The notes under the pieces were generated by a model. The model saw only the letters and a list, made by a program, of their open reading frames with translations, was not told the origin of the DNA and ran no database searches. Both the position numbers and the translations under genes were made by a program. Below are positions 48,559 to 57,208 of a DNA stretch of 64,000 nt, one piece after another (within the stretch, counting starts at the first letter, position 1; each line of letters starts with the position of its first letter). This stretch comes from Zoogloea sp041917255 (lineage in GTDB: Bacteria; Pseudomonadota; Gammaproteobacteria; Burkholderiales; Rhodocyclaceae), in the NCBI GenBank assembly GCA_041917255.1, contig JAYRYA010000021.1, forward strand, positions 1 through 64,000, written 5' to 3'.

Positions 48559-49794
48559 TCATGCAAAAACCTCCGGCGCCCGGCGCAGCACGGCCCGGCG
48601 CAGTATCAGGTTGCGCGACAAGGTCGCGCCCAGAAGAACGGCAAAGAGCCACAGCACCGCATCGACCCCGGGCGGCACCACGAGCATCACCAACCCGCAG
48701 GCAGCGATGAAAATCACCAGCGAGAGCACATTCACCCGCAGCGGCAGACGGGTTTCCTCAACGGTCTGGAGATAGTTGGCTTCGGGTAGTACCAGCTGGC
48801 CCACATAAAAACTGGCGAGCTGGAGCAGGAAGATCGCGGTGGCCCCGGCCAGGGCGAAATCCGGCCGCTGGCCCCACCAGGCAAGGCCACCCCAGGCCAG
48901 TACGGCCAGCGCACTGAGGGCGGTATTGAGGCGGATCAGATCGCTGCGCAGGGTGTCGAGGGTCGCCCGCACCTCTCGCTCACCGGCCTGATGCACCACC
49001 TTGGCCAGCGCCGGCAGCGCGTTGAAGCTGAGGGCTCGCGGAAACAACAGCAGCACGCTGGTCAGGCTGCCGATCAGTGCCACCAACCCGCCGTAGCCCT
49101 CGCCCGCCACCCGCACGGTGAAGGGCACGAGGATCATCGACATGCCGGCGCTGACGAAATTGAGCGCCGCCTGTTCGGCCGCCGTGCGGGCGCTTCCCGC
49201 CGGCAGCGCGGCCGCCTCGTGGCCCCGATGGCGCATCAGGCCGATCAGCCCGGCGAGGCCCAGCAACACGGTGGGCACCGCCAGCGCGGCGTAGGGCATC
49301 CAGCGATGCCGACCGCCATCCACCACGATGCCGGCCGCAAGCACTGCCACCAGCAGGGTTTCCAGCACCAGCAGTGGGCGGTAGCGGGTCAGCGCCAGGC
49401 CGAAGTGGCGGGCGACGGTGTAGGCGGTCCAACCGGCCAGTAGCAGCGCCGTCCAGCCCGGCTCGAAAACCCAACCGCCCCAGGCGAGCAGCGGCAACAC
49501 CAGGCAGGCGAGCAGGGTGAACATCACGGCACCGCGGGCGAGACCCAGCATCACCGGCGCCGCCCTGCCCTCGCCGGCCACCGGCACGCGGGCCAGCACC
49601 AGCGCCGACCAGCCGACCGCTGAAAAGAGGCCCAGCATCATGGCGATGGACAGATCGTTGGCGAAGCGCCCCAACGCCTCGGTGCCGCACACCGCCTGCA
49701 CCAGCGCGAAGTGGAGCAGGCGCTGGCCGCCGGGCGCGGCGGTCACCGCCAGCACCTCGCCACGCCGCAGGATCGAAGCCATCGACAGGCTCAC
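48559..49794 (-). CDS. Polysaccharide flippase-like membrane protein (Wzx-type)
   Basis: A 411-residue integral membrane protein with about 12 hydrophobic helices, placed where the lipid-linked repeat flippase is expected in a Wzx/Wzy locus. Primary similarity to MATE/MOP exporters is weak by eye. The start is GTG 49794: GGAGGT lies 6 nt upstream, and it overlaps the stop of the Wzy-like gene (GTGA). An internal ATG at 49782 is the alternative. Confidence 0.75.
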   Translation of the reverse strand: MSLSMASILRRGEVLAVTAAPGGQRLLHFALVQAVCGTEALGRFANDLSIAMMLGLFSAVGWSALVLARVPVAGEGRAAPVMLGLARGAVMFTLLACLVLPLLAWGGWVFEPGWTALLLAGWTAYTVARHFGLALTRYRPLLVLETLLVAVLAAGIVVDGGRHRWMPYAALAVPTVLLGLAGLIGLMRHRGHEAAALPAGSARTAAEQAALNFVSAGMSMILVPFTVRVAGEGYGGLVALIGSLTSVLLLFPRALSFNALPALAKVVHQAGEREVRATLDTLRSDLIRLNTALSALAVLAWGGLAWWGQRPDFALAGATAIFLLQLASFYVGQLVLPEANYLQTVEETRLPLRVNVLSLVIFIAACGLVMLVVPPGVDAVLWLFAVLLGATLSRNLILRRAVLRRAPEVFA

Positions 49795-51023
49795 CGCTTG
49801 ACCTCCTCGGTGATGCGCTGCCAGGCCGCGTTGGCTGCCACCAGCGCGAGGGGCATCAGCAGGCTGGCCTGGGGGCGGAACATGATGCCGTTGCTGAAGG
49901 CCGTGGACGCACTCAGCGCCGCCAGCAGTGGCAGCGCCACCCCCGGCGGGAAGGCTGCGGCCCACACCGCCAAGATCGCCAGGATCATCCCCAGCCCCAG
50001 CACACCCTGCTGGTTCAGCAGACGGATGAAATCGTTGTGGGAATCCTTGGCGCTCCACCACCACACTTCGGAAACAATCCAGTCCGAACCCTCGCCGTGG
50101 CCGAACATCCACTCCAGCATGGAGCTGTTGGCCAGGATGTCGATCTTCTCCAGCCACATGGAGAAGCGGCCGGAGGTCAACTCCACCATCTCGTCCCAGG
50201 ACGGTAGGTGGATCAGCCCGAACAGCAGCGGCACAAAGGCCAGCGCCAGCAGGCCGACAAAGCCGACGAACATCACCACCGGCGCCATCCGCATGCGTTG
50301 GACCATCACCACGGCGCCAAAGGCGAGCGCAGCCACCATGGAGGTACGCACGCCCCAGCCGTAAAACACCAGCAGCAGCGAGAACAGCAACTGGGCGATG
50401 AACAGCCGGCGGCTCAGGTGGCCTGCCTCGAAGAGATACAGCGACAGTGCAGCACACACCACCACCAGATATGAGCTGGTGTGCAGCGAAGCAAAGTAAA
50501 CCGGCCAGAACGACTCGCCCCCGCGGTTGAGGGAGGGGGGCATCACGACGAGCGCGAACACCACCATCACCCAGATCAGCGCCAGGGTGATCTGCATCAG
50601 GCGGATCACCAGCGCCGTCTCGCGCTCGTAGAGGCGCAGCAGGAGCACCGACAGGAGCGGCGGCGTGACGATCTTGAAGTACTCGAAGACCGCGGTGGAG
50701 AAGTTGAGGCCAGTAAGCGCCTCGGTCGTCAGGAAGGACGCCAGGCCCATCGGCACCGCCACGAGGATTAGCGGTGCGCGCTGGAGGATCGCGTCGGCGT
50801 ACGTGGCAATGCCGGCAAACATCGCCGCCAGCAGCATGGCATCGGCCAGCCGGTTGTAGATGGATTCGCCTTCCGAGTCGATCACCGGCTGGGTCAGCAT
50901 CACCCCTAACGCCAGCTTCAGCCACAGGGTGGCGAAGAGCGCCCAGGTGAAGCCCTGCGCCACCCGCTTTTCGTAGGGGGTGGGCGGGCCGAGGGGCGTG
51001 CTGGCGGAAAGCGCGAAAGTCAT
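49791..51023 (-). CDS. O-antigen ligase/polymerase-like membrane protein (Wzy-type)
   Basis: A 410-residue polytopic membrane protein with the O-antigen ligase family segment KDSHNDFIRLLNQQGVLGLG in a long periplasmic loop (about residues 325-345), preceded by SSMLEWMFGHGEG. Family members polymerise repeat units or ligate glycans. In this operon it is the likely Wzy polymerase. Its ATG overlaps the epsG-like stop by one base, and its stop overlaps the flippase start. Confidence 0.85.
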   Translation of the reverse strand: MTFALSASTPLGPPTPYEKRVAQGFTWALFATLWLKLALGVMLTQPVIDSEGESIYNRLADAMLLAAMFAGIATYADAILQRAPLILVAVPMGLASFLTTEALTGLNFSTAVFEYFKIVTPPLLSVLLLRLYERETALVIRLMQITLALIWVMVVFALVVMPPSLNRGGESFWPVYFASLHTSSYLVVVCAALSLYLFEAGHLSRRLFIAQLLFSLLLVFYGWGVRTSMVAALAFGAVVMVQRMRMAPVVMFVGFVGLLALAFVPLLFGLIHLPSWDEMVELTSGRFSMWLEKIDILANSSMLEWMFGHGEGSDWIVSEVWWWSAKDSHNDFIRLLNQQGVLGLGMILAILAVWAAAFPPGVALPLLAALSASTAFSNGIMFRPQASLLMPLALVAANAAWQRITEEVKR

Positions 51024-51916
51024 CAGAAGTCAAGCAACACGCCGCCGATCACCACCACACCGGCGTCCCGCAGGCCAGCCGACAGCGCGGCAACCCGTTT
51101 GTGGGCCGAGGCGTGGCGACGGGCCACGATGATGGCGCTGCCACAGGTGGCGGCGACCAGCTGGGCGTCGGCGCCCACTTCATCGGCCGGGGTATCCACC
51201 AGGGTCATCTCGAAGGTTTCGCGGGCCACTGCGATCTGCGCCCCGAAGGCCGGACGGGCCAGCAACTCCTGGGGGTTGGGCGGCACGATGCCGGCCTGCA
51301 GCACCGACAGGTGATCGAAGCGCGAATGAGGCTGGATCGCCCCACCCTTGTCACCCCGCTCGGCCAGCCGCGAGGCCAGGCCACCGGCAGGCGGCAGGCG
51401 GAACAGGGTCTGCTGGCGGGGGTTGCGCAGGTCGCCATCGACCAGCAGGGTGCGTTCGCCCAGCTGGGAGAACACCACCGCCAGATTCGCCGCCAGCCAG
51501 CTGCGCCCTTCACCGCGCACCGGGCCGACGATGGCGACGGTGCGCAGCAGCGGGTTGGCCATGCGCCGCAGCACCAGCTGACTGCGCAGCTTGCGCAGGC
51601 CTTCGACGCGGGACGAGGTGGGCTCGAAGGCGGCCACCAGCTCGGGGTCGGCCCCCTGGTCGCCTGCGGTGAGCACCGGATAATCGAACTGGCGGGCCAG
51701 CGCGGCATGCACATCGGCCTGGCTGACCAGCCCGAGTTCGATGGCAGCGGCACCGAAGGGGATCCCCCGTTCCCGCTGGCGGGCCGTGACACGGGCCACC
51801 GCGTCGGCCGACAGGCGGCCGGTGGAGACGAGGATCTCACCCAGATTGGGGAACGCAACCGTCGGTTTTTCGGAGGCAGACACTTGGGAATGACCGGAGA
51901 AGGATTTCATGTCCAT
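51023..51916 (-). CDS. epsG: EpsG-type chain-length/tyrosine-kinase-like ATPase
   Basis: A 297-residue cytoplasmic partner of the chain-length protein. Residues about 20-85 form a MshEN/GspE-N-like domain (LGEILVSTGRLSADAVARVT; GLVSQADVHAALARQF). Residues about 110-297 form the BY-kinase-like ATPase: Walker A GPVRGEGRSW (131-140) with Arg where Lys is usual, Walker A' LLVDGDLRNP (157-166), and LVDTPADEVGAD. There is no C-terminal tyrosine cluster. The start is ambiguous: ATG 51916 is used; TTG 51928, overlapping the epsF stop, is possible. Confidence 0.85.
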   Translation of the reverse strand: MDMKSFSGHSQVSASEKPTVAFPNLGEILVSTGRLSADAVARVTARQRERGIPFGAAAIELGLVSQADVHAALARQFDYPVLTAGDQGADPELVAAFEPTSSRVEGLRKLRSQLVLRRMANPLLRTVAIVGPVRGEGRSWLAANLAVVFSQLGERTLLVDGDLRNPRQQTLFRLPPAGGLASRLAERGDKGGAIQPHSRFDHLSVLQAGIVPPNPQELLARPAFGAQIAVARETFEMTLVDTPADEVGADAQLVAATCGSAIIVARRHASAHKRVAALSAGLRDAGVVVIGGVLLDF

Positions 51917-51924
51917 GGATGCGC

Positions 51925-53304
51925 TCAAGCCCGGCGAAAGGCCCGGCTCAAGCGGGAGCCCTCGTTGGCGGCTTCGGGACGACGCGGAATCTCGGCCAGG
52001 ATCGGCGCACCGATGGCGTCGTCCAGATCCTCGGCGCTGCGGATGCGACGGTCGAAGAGTTCGCGCACGATGCTCACCGCCATGCCCAGCAAGGCGCCGA
52101 TGACGATGGCCAGGCCAAGGTTGAGCAGGAGCTTGGGGCTGGCCGCCTCGGTGGGCGGCACCGCCACCGACAGCACCGCCACGTTCCCCTGGCGCGACTT
52201 GCTCTCGAGGCTGGTCTGGGTCAGGCGGGCCATCACCAGGTCGTAGGCTTTCTGGGCGCTATCCACCTCGCGCTGCAGCACGCCCATCTCGTCGCGCTGC
52301 TGCTTGAGCTGCAGCACGCGCTGCTTCTGGGCTTCGAGGCGGGTCCTCACGTCACCTTCGCGGGCCTGGTTGATGCGGGTGTTGGTGCCCACCACCGCGG
52401 CCACATTGCCGGATTCGGCGCGCAGGCGGGCGCGCAGGGATTCCACCTCGCCCTTCACGCGCTGGTACTGGGGATGGTTCTCACCCAGGTAGCCGGAGAG
52501 TTCCGAAAGCTTGGCTTCCTGGCGGGCCAGATCCACCTTGAGGGCCTGGATCAGCGGGCTGGCGGTGACTTCGTTGGCGCTGCCGCCCTGACGCTGGCGC
52601 GAGACAGTCTCGGTGCTCTGGGCCTGAATGGCGGTGAACTGGGTGGAAAGCTCGGTGAGACGCGCGCTCTCCAGGTCGAGCTTCTCGTCGCCCACGAGGC
52701 CATGGCTGCGCTGGAACGCCGACAGCCGGGCCTGGGCGTTCTCCAGGTTTGCCCGCAGGGCCTTGGTGTGTTCGTCGAACCACGCGGCGGACTGTCTGGC
52801 CGGCTCGACCTTAAGCTCGAGATCGGTCTCCACGTAAGCCTTGGCCAGCGCGTTGGTGTAGTCCGCGGCAAACTTCGGATCGTCGCTGGTGAAGGAGACC
52901 GTCAGCACGTTGCTCTCATGGGACGGGCTGACCTTGACGGACTTCTTCAGACGACCGGCGATCCATCGATCCGGGTCGCCCTGACCGCCCGACGCTTTCT
53001 GCCACCTTTCGGCCCAGCGCGGCATCTGCGCCAACTTGAGCGCCGCTACCGCCTTCGCGCCCACGCGCTCGCTGGCCATGATGTCGGCCTGGGTGGCCAG
53101 AAAGCCAGGCGTCGATCCGCCACTGCCCGGATGGACCAGCAGTGGATCGCTGCCCCGGGACTCGACCACCACCTCGGACGACGCCACGTACTGGCGCGGC
53201 AGCACGAGGCTGACCACCAGCGCCAACAGCACCACGCCACCCCACACCATGAAGAGTTCGCGGCGCCGTGCCCGCAGTACGGCCAGAAGTTGAGTGATGC
53301 CCAT
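51925..53304 (-). CDS. epsF: Chain-length determinant protein (Wzz/EpsF-type)
   Basis: A 459-residue polysaccharide co-polymerase. Transmembrane helices lie at about 18-36 and 395-415, flanking a large periplasmic region with coiled-coil-forming stretches (about 170-370). RRELFMVWGGVVLLALVVSL and the C-terminal PTEAASPKLLLNLGLAIVIG are Wzz features. It controls polymer length with EpsG and Wzy. It starts 12 bp after epsE and its stop touches the epsG start region. Confidence 0.9.
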   Translation of the reverse strand: MGITQLLAVLRARRRELFMVWGGVVLLALVVSLVLPRQYVASSEVVVESRGSDPLLVHPGSGGSTPGFLATQADIMASERVGAKAVAALKLAQMPRWAERWQKASGGQGDPDRWIAGRLKKSVKVSPSHESNVLTVSFTSDDPKFAADYTNALAKAYVETDLELKVEPARQSAAWFDEHTKALRANLENAQARLSAFQRSHGLVGDEKLDLESARLTELSTQFTAIQAQSTETVSRQRQGGSANEVTASPLIQALKVDLARQEAKLSELSGYLGENHPQYQRVKGEVESLRARLRAESGNVAAVVGTNTRINQAREGDVRTRLEAQKQRVLQLKQQRDEMGVLQREVDSAQKAYDLVMARLTQTSLESKSRQGNVAVLSVAVPPTEAASPKLLLNLGLAIVIGALLGMAVSIVRELFDRRIRSAEDLDDAIGAPILAEIPRRPEAANEGSRLSRAFRRA

Positions 53305-53316
53305 ATCGGCGTCCGT

Positions 53317-54153
53317 TCAGAAAAGTGCCTCACGGACGACGATCACGTCATCCGCCTGCACCAGATCGTTGAGTTGCGGGGTGAGCACGCGCACGGCGCC
53401 GTCTTCGCTGCGACGGTGGATGCGTACGCCGCGCTCGGTGCCGCGCTGGCTGAGGCCGCCACCCATGGCGAGGGCCTGCAGCACGGTCATCTGGCGCTCG
53501 ATGCGGTAGGCGCCGGCGCGCTGCACCTCGCCATACACGAACACCTGCGGGGCGCGATTCACGAACAGGGTGTCGCCGGCCATCACCGGCAGGTCCTTCT
53601 CGGGCGTCCATGTGACGAAGAGTTCGGTCACGTCGATTTCTGCGCGCACCCGACGGCCACTCCGCATGCCGGTCAGGATCACCTTGTCGGCACCCTGGGG
53701 CGCCGTACCGCCTGCCAGGGCCAGGGCGTCGGTCACCTTCATCGCAGTGCTTTCGAGCGGATAGCGGCCGGGCCGGGCCACCTGGCCGAGCACCGCCACC
53801 TGGGCGCCGCGCACCTGCTGGAGGACCACCGTGACCTGGGGCTGAAGCACGAAGCCGCCCTTCTTGAGGCCATCGGCAATCGCCTTCTCGGCCCCCGCCA
53901 CGCTCAGCCCGCCCACCTGCACATTGCCCACCAGCGGGTAGCTGATCGAGCCGGTCTCGGAGACGCGGGTTTCCAGGCTGAGATCCGGGTTCTGGAAGAC
54001 CGAGATCTTCAGCCCGTCACCCGGCCCCAGGCGGTATTCCTGCACGACCGCATCCTGGCCGGTCGCCGCCTGGGCCTGCGTCGGCGCCAGCCCGGCGACG
54101 AGCGCGAGCCCGGTTGCCAGCGCCCCCAGCGCCCTCTTGCCGCGCATCCACAT
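53317..54153 (-). CDS. epsE: Polysaccharide export outer-membrane protein (EpsE/Wza-like)
   Basis: A 278-residue secreted protein with signal peptide (LGALATGLALVAGLAPTQAQ; cleavage near AQA/ATG), then a Poly_export/BexD domain (YRLGPGDGLKISVFQNPDLS) and SLBB repeats (VAVLGQVARPGRYPL; VFVYGEVQRAGAYRI). It forms the export channel spanning periplasm and outer membrane. No lipobox Cys, unlike Wza. ATG 54153 follows the epsL stop by 5 bp; ATG 54147 is possible. Confidence 0.9.
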   Translation of the reverse strand: MWMRGKRALGALATGLALVAGLAPTQAQAATGQDAVVQEYRLGPGDGLKISVFQNPDLSLETRVSETGSISYPLVGNVQVGGLSVAGAEKAIADGLKKGGFVLQPQVTVVLQQVRGAQVAVLGQVARPGRYPLESTAMKVTDALALAGGTAPQGADKVILTGMRSGRRVRAEIDVTELFVTWTPEKDLPVMAGDTLFVNRAPQVFVYGEVQRAGAYRIERQMTVLQALAMGGGLSQRGTERGVRIHRRSEDGAVRVLTPQLNDLVQADDVIVVREALF

Positions 54154-54158
54154 TGTCG

Positions 54159-55571
54159 TCAAAACACCCACTGCAAGCTCCCCGCCAATGTCCAATAGTT
54201 GAAACTCTGTGCCGCCTCGGTCGACGTCCGGCGTTCCCGGGTCAGCGACGTGATCCAGCGCGTGCGCTGCGTCAGCTGCCAGGTGCCGGCCAACGCGGCG
54301 AGCGTGCCCTTGTCTTCTCGCTGGGAGGCGGTGCTCACCCCGAAGCCCGGATCGCCCCGGTACTGGGCGTCGCGCCACTCCAGGCGGCTGTCCACACGCA
54401 GCTTCGGCGAGTACTCCCAAACCGCGCCGAAACGCAGGCCTTTCACGGCCACGTAGTTGGAGACGAAGTCCTGGGCCGGCTCCACGTCGTGCCGAAGCGA
54501 CGCGCTCACCAAGGTCCGCGGCGTCACCCGCCACTCCAGCCCGAGGCTCCCGTTGTGGCCCGTGTAGTTGTTCTGCGGAAAGCGCTGGTAGCCGCGGTTC
54601 ACAGTGCCCAGCCGGGCCAGCAGGCGCGTTCCGCTTCGCAGCGGTAGCGTCGCCTCTGCAAACAATTCGTCCTGGTCGAAGCGCGATTCGCTCATCCCCG
54701 AGGCCGTCACCGGCGCGTTGGGGTACTGCCCCTGGGCCCGCCGGCGGGTCACCGAAACCACCGCTCCCGACGCTGGCGCGTAGCGCAGCACGGCGTCAAA
54801 ACCGGCAAAGTCAATCTCGTTGCTGGGCCGGGAGCCGTCCGGATAACGCCGGCTGCCCTGCCCCACCTGCGCGCCGACAAACCAGTCCGGCGCCACCTGA
54901 TAAAACCCGCTGCCGATGATCTGGCGCGTCACGCCCAGGCTGCGTTGCTGCTGGCGGTAATACGCGAAGTCGTCGATGGCTTCGCGCTGCTCGGCGGACA
55001 GCTCGCCCTTCCAGTCGGGCCCCGCCGTCCAGCGCCAGCGGCCAACCAGGCTGTTGGCGTTGTTGTCCAGAAAACCGAACTCCCGATAGCGCGACACAGC
55101 CAGCTCGTAGTCGAGGGTGAACTGCTGCCCCGCGTAGTACTTCTCCAGGCCAAGACCCAGCTTGGTGGTGCTGTTCCAGTCGCCCATCCCCTTCAGGCCG
55201 GCCGCCGTGGCCGCCGCGGCACTGGAGAGTCGAAACACGTTGCTGTCGTAGGTGAGCGTTTCGATCACGCTGATCCGCGATCCGATGCCCTTGCCCAGCG
55301 GCAGGTCGATGGGGTCGCTGCCCCGCTCTTCCGCCGCCACCCTGGTCGACTCCGCCGAAAGCGCGCGACTCAGCTCCAGGTACGGCGGATCCAGCTCGTC
55401 GCTCTCGAAAAGCAGCCCGGGCCTGCGCGGCTCACCCAGCATGGTGGAAACGTGGAGGGCGGCCTCATCGCTGCCAAAAGCAGGCAGACCTGCCCCCACC
55501 AGCAGCAAAACCCCCCCAACACGAACACCAAAATCACGCAAATCCGCACCCCATTTAGCAAGTTGCTGCAT
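54159..55571 (-). CDS. epsL: EpsL-type outer-membrane beta-barrel protein
   Basis: A 470-residue outer-membrane protein of the EPS-associated EpsL type. A signal peptide is visible (VRVGGVLLLVGAGLPAFGSD); after a short linker come many alternating beta-strands (TYDSNVFRLSS, YYAGQQFTLDYELAVSRYRE, FGAVWEYSPKLRVDSRLEWR) and a terminal aromatic VF. First gene of the minus-strand operon. The start is uncertain: ATG 55571 gives the best signal peptide but has a weak ribosome binding site; ATG 55613 is an alternative. Its precise role in export is not known. Confidence 0.82.
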   Translation of the reverse strand: MQQLAKWGADLRDFGVRVGGVLLLVGAGLPAFGSDEAALHVSTMLGEPRRPGLLFESDELDPPYLELSRALSAESTRVAAEERGSDPIDLPLGKGIGSRISVIETLTYDSNVFRLSSAAAATAAGLKGMGDWNSTTKLGLGLEKYYAGQQFTLDYELAVSRYREFGFLDNNANSLVGRWRWTAGPDWKGELSAEQREAIDDFAYYRQQQRSLGVTRQIIGSGFYQVAPDWFVGAQVGQGSRRYPDGSRPSNEIDFAGFDAVLRYAPASGAVVSVTRRRAQGQYPNAPVTASGMSESRFDQDELFAEATLPLRSGTRLLARLGTVNRGYQRFPQNNYTGHNGSLGLEWRVTPRTLVSASLRHDVEPAQDFVSNYVAVKGLRFGAVWEYSPKLRVDSRLEWRDAQYRGDPGFGVSTASQREDKGTLAALAGTWQLTQRTRWITSLTRERRTSTEAAQSFNYWTLAGSLQWVF

Positions 55572-55612
55572 CTTGAGGGAGAGGCGGACGAAATCAAGCC
55601 AAATTTTACGCA

Positions 55613-55653
55613 TTTTGCAAAAGCACAGGCATCTTGCACAGTATTTTGCAAAA
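55613..55653. promoter_or_regulatory. Paired TTTTGCAAAA palindromes in the EPS divergent promoter
   Basis: Two identical 10-bp palindromes at 55613-55622 and 55644-55653, 31 bp apart (three helical turns), in an AT-rich stretch between the minus-strand EPS operon and the divergent sugar transferase. A TTGACA hexamer follows at 55675. Candidate binding site for a dimeric regulator. Confidence 0.45.
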
Positions 55654-55747
55654 AAATTCACATATCCAATAAATTTGACATTAACAATACTCGGCTTGCA
55701 GTACATTCCGCATCGACCGCACAACCACCGGGATACAACAGTCCGCC

Positions 55748-57139
55748 ATGCAGGCCGCCATCGAACGTCAGGTGCCGGGTATCAAATCCCACCTGCCCCT
55801 GATCGCCATCTTCGAGGCACTACTCGACCCCATCGCCTTCTCCGGCAGCCTGCTGGGCGTGGCGAACTGGTTTGGTGTCGGGGGGGAGCCTGCCTACGCG
55901 GTGCTGGCGATCACGGTGTTCCTGCTTGCCCAGCCGATGCCGATGCACATCGACAGCGGGCTCATGGCGCTGTACCGGGGAAGCTGGCTGAAGGGCGTGG
56001 CGGTGTTCGGCATCCTCACCCTGATCGGCTTGCTGACGGGCTTCGGCAGTGCCTATGCGCCGGAGGTCCTGCTGGCGTGGTTCGTGATCGGCCCGGCGAC
56101 AGCCGCCCTCGTCCGTCATGCCGCCCACACCTTCACGCCGCTGGTCATGGCCCACGCCGGATACCGCCAGCGGGCCGTGATCGTGGGCGCAAGCCATGCC
56201 GGCCTGGCCGTGGCCGATCGTCTTGAACGCTCCCGCCGCGCCGGCAAGCGTCTGCTCGGCTTCTTTGACGACCGGCATTCCGGTCGCCACGCCCGCGCCA
56301 ACATCCACCATCTGGGCAAGATCAAGGATCTGATGGATTACGTCCGCACCCATGACGTGGATGTGATCTACATCGCACTGCCCATGAGCAGCCAGCCGCG
56401 CATCCTCCAGTTGCTGGACGAGCTGCGCGACACCACCGTATCGATCTATTTCGTGCCCGATTTCTTCGTGACCGACCTGATCCAGGCGCGCATGGACGAC
56501 CTGGGCGGCCTGCCGGTGGTCGCTGTGTGCGAGTCGCCGTTCACTGGCATGAACGGGCTCTTCAAGCAGGCCTTCGATTTCGTGCTGGCGGCGTGCATCC
56601 TGGTGATGATCTCGCCCGTGCTGGCGGTCATCGCGATTGCGGTCAAGGCCACCTCACCGGGCCCGGTGCTGTTCCGCCAGTACCGCTACGGCCTCGATGG
56701 CGAGCGCATCCTCGTCTATAAATTCCGCTCCATGAGCGTCTGCGAGAACGGCGACACCATCACCCAGGCCCGCGTGGGCGACCGCCGAATTACGCCCCTG
56801 GGCGCCTTCCTCCGACGCACCTCGCTGGACGAACTGCCCCAGTTCATCAACGTGCTCCAGGGCCGCATGAGCGTCGTCGGCCCCCGCCCCCACGCGGTGG
56901 CCCACAACGAGACCTACCGAAAGCTCATCAAGGGCTACATGATCCGCCACAAGGTTCGCCCCGGCATCACCGGCTGGGCCCAGGTGAACGGCTGCCGCGG
57001 CGAGACCGAGACACTGGACAAGATGAAGCGGCGCATCGACTTCGACCTGGAATACCTGCGCAACTGGTCCTTCCTGCTCGATGTGCGCATCATCCTGCGC
57101 ACCGTCGGGCTGATCCGCAAGGACCCGAACGCCTACTGA
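55748..57139 (+). CDS. Undecaprenyl-phosphate sugar phosphotransferase (WcaJ/PssY-like)
   Basis: A 463-residue polyisoprenyl-phosphate hexose-1-phosphate transferase that starts the EPS repeat by loading the first sugar phosphate (probably glucose) on undecaprenyl phosphate. N-terminal helices (about 20-125), a CoA-binding-like Rossmann domain (RQRAVIVGASHAGLAVADRL; about 135-260), one more helix, and the catalytic bacterial sugar transferase domain (about 270-463) with KFRSMSV, RRTSLDELPQFINVLQGRMS, VGPRPHA and RPGITGWAQVNG. Transcribed divergently from the EPS operon. Confidence 0.93.
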   Translation: MQAAIERQVPGIKSHLPLIAIFEALLDPIAFSGSLLGVANWFGVGGEPAYAVLAITVFLLAQPMPMHIDSGLMALYRGSWLKGVAVFGILTLIGLLTGFGSAYAPEVLLAWFVIGPATAALVRHAAHTFTPLVMAHAGYRQRAVIVGASHAGLAVADRLERSRRAGKRLLGFFDDRHSGRHARANIHHLGKIKDLMDYVRTHDVDVIYIALPMSSQPRILQLLDELRDTTVSIYFVPDFFVTDLIQARMDDLGGLPVVAVCESPFTGMNGLFKQAFDFVLAACILVMISPVLAVIAIAVKATSPGPVLFRQYRYGLDGERILVYKFRSMSVCENGDTITQARVGDRRITPLGAFLRRTSLDELPQFINVLQGRMSVVGPRPHAVAHNETYRKLIKGYMIRHKVRPGITGWAQVNGCRGETETLDKMKRRIDFDLEYLRNWSFLLDVRIILRTVGLIRKDPNAY

Positions 57140-57155
57140 AGCAACGCCCTAAAGC

Positions 57156-57188
57156 AAAAAAAATACGCAGCGCCGATGGCTGCGTTTA
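57156..57188. terminator. Terminator between the sugar transferase and the MBL nuclease
   Basis: Perfect 7-bp stem ACGCAGC/GCTGCGT (57165-57171 with 57179-57185). On the minus strand it is followed by a run of eight T (complement of 57156-57163), so it mainly ends the minus-strand nuclease gene; on the plus strand only TTTA follows. Confidence 0.75.
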
Positions 57189-57208
57189 TCCATTTGCCCG
57201 CCACCTGC

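Noticed and set aside
55634..55650. Sigma-54-like TTGCAC...TTGCA near the EPS promoter
   Set aside because: Spacer is one base too long and the -24 GG is missing; the TTTTGCAAAA palindromes explain the similarity better.
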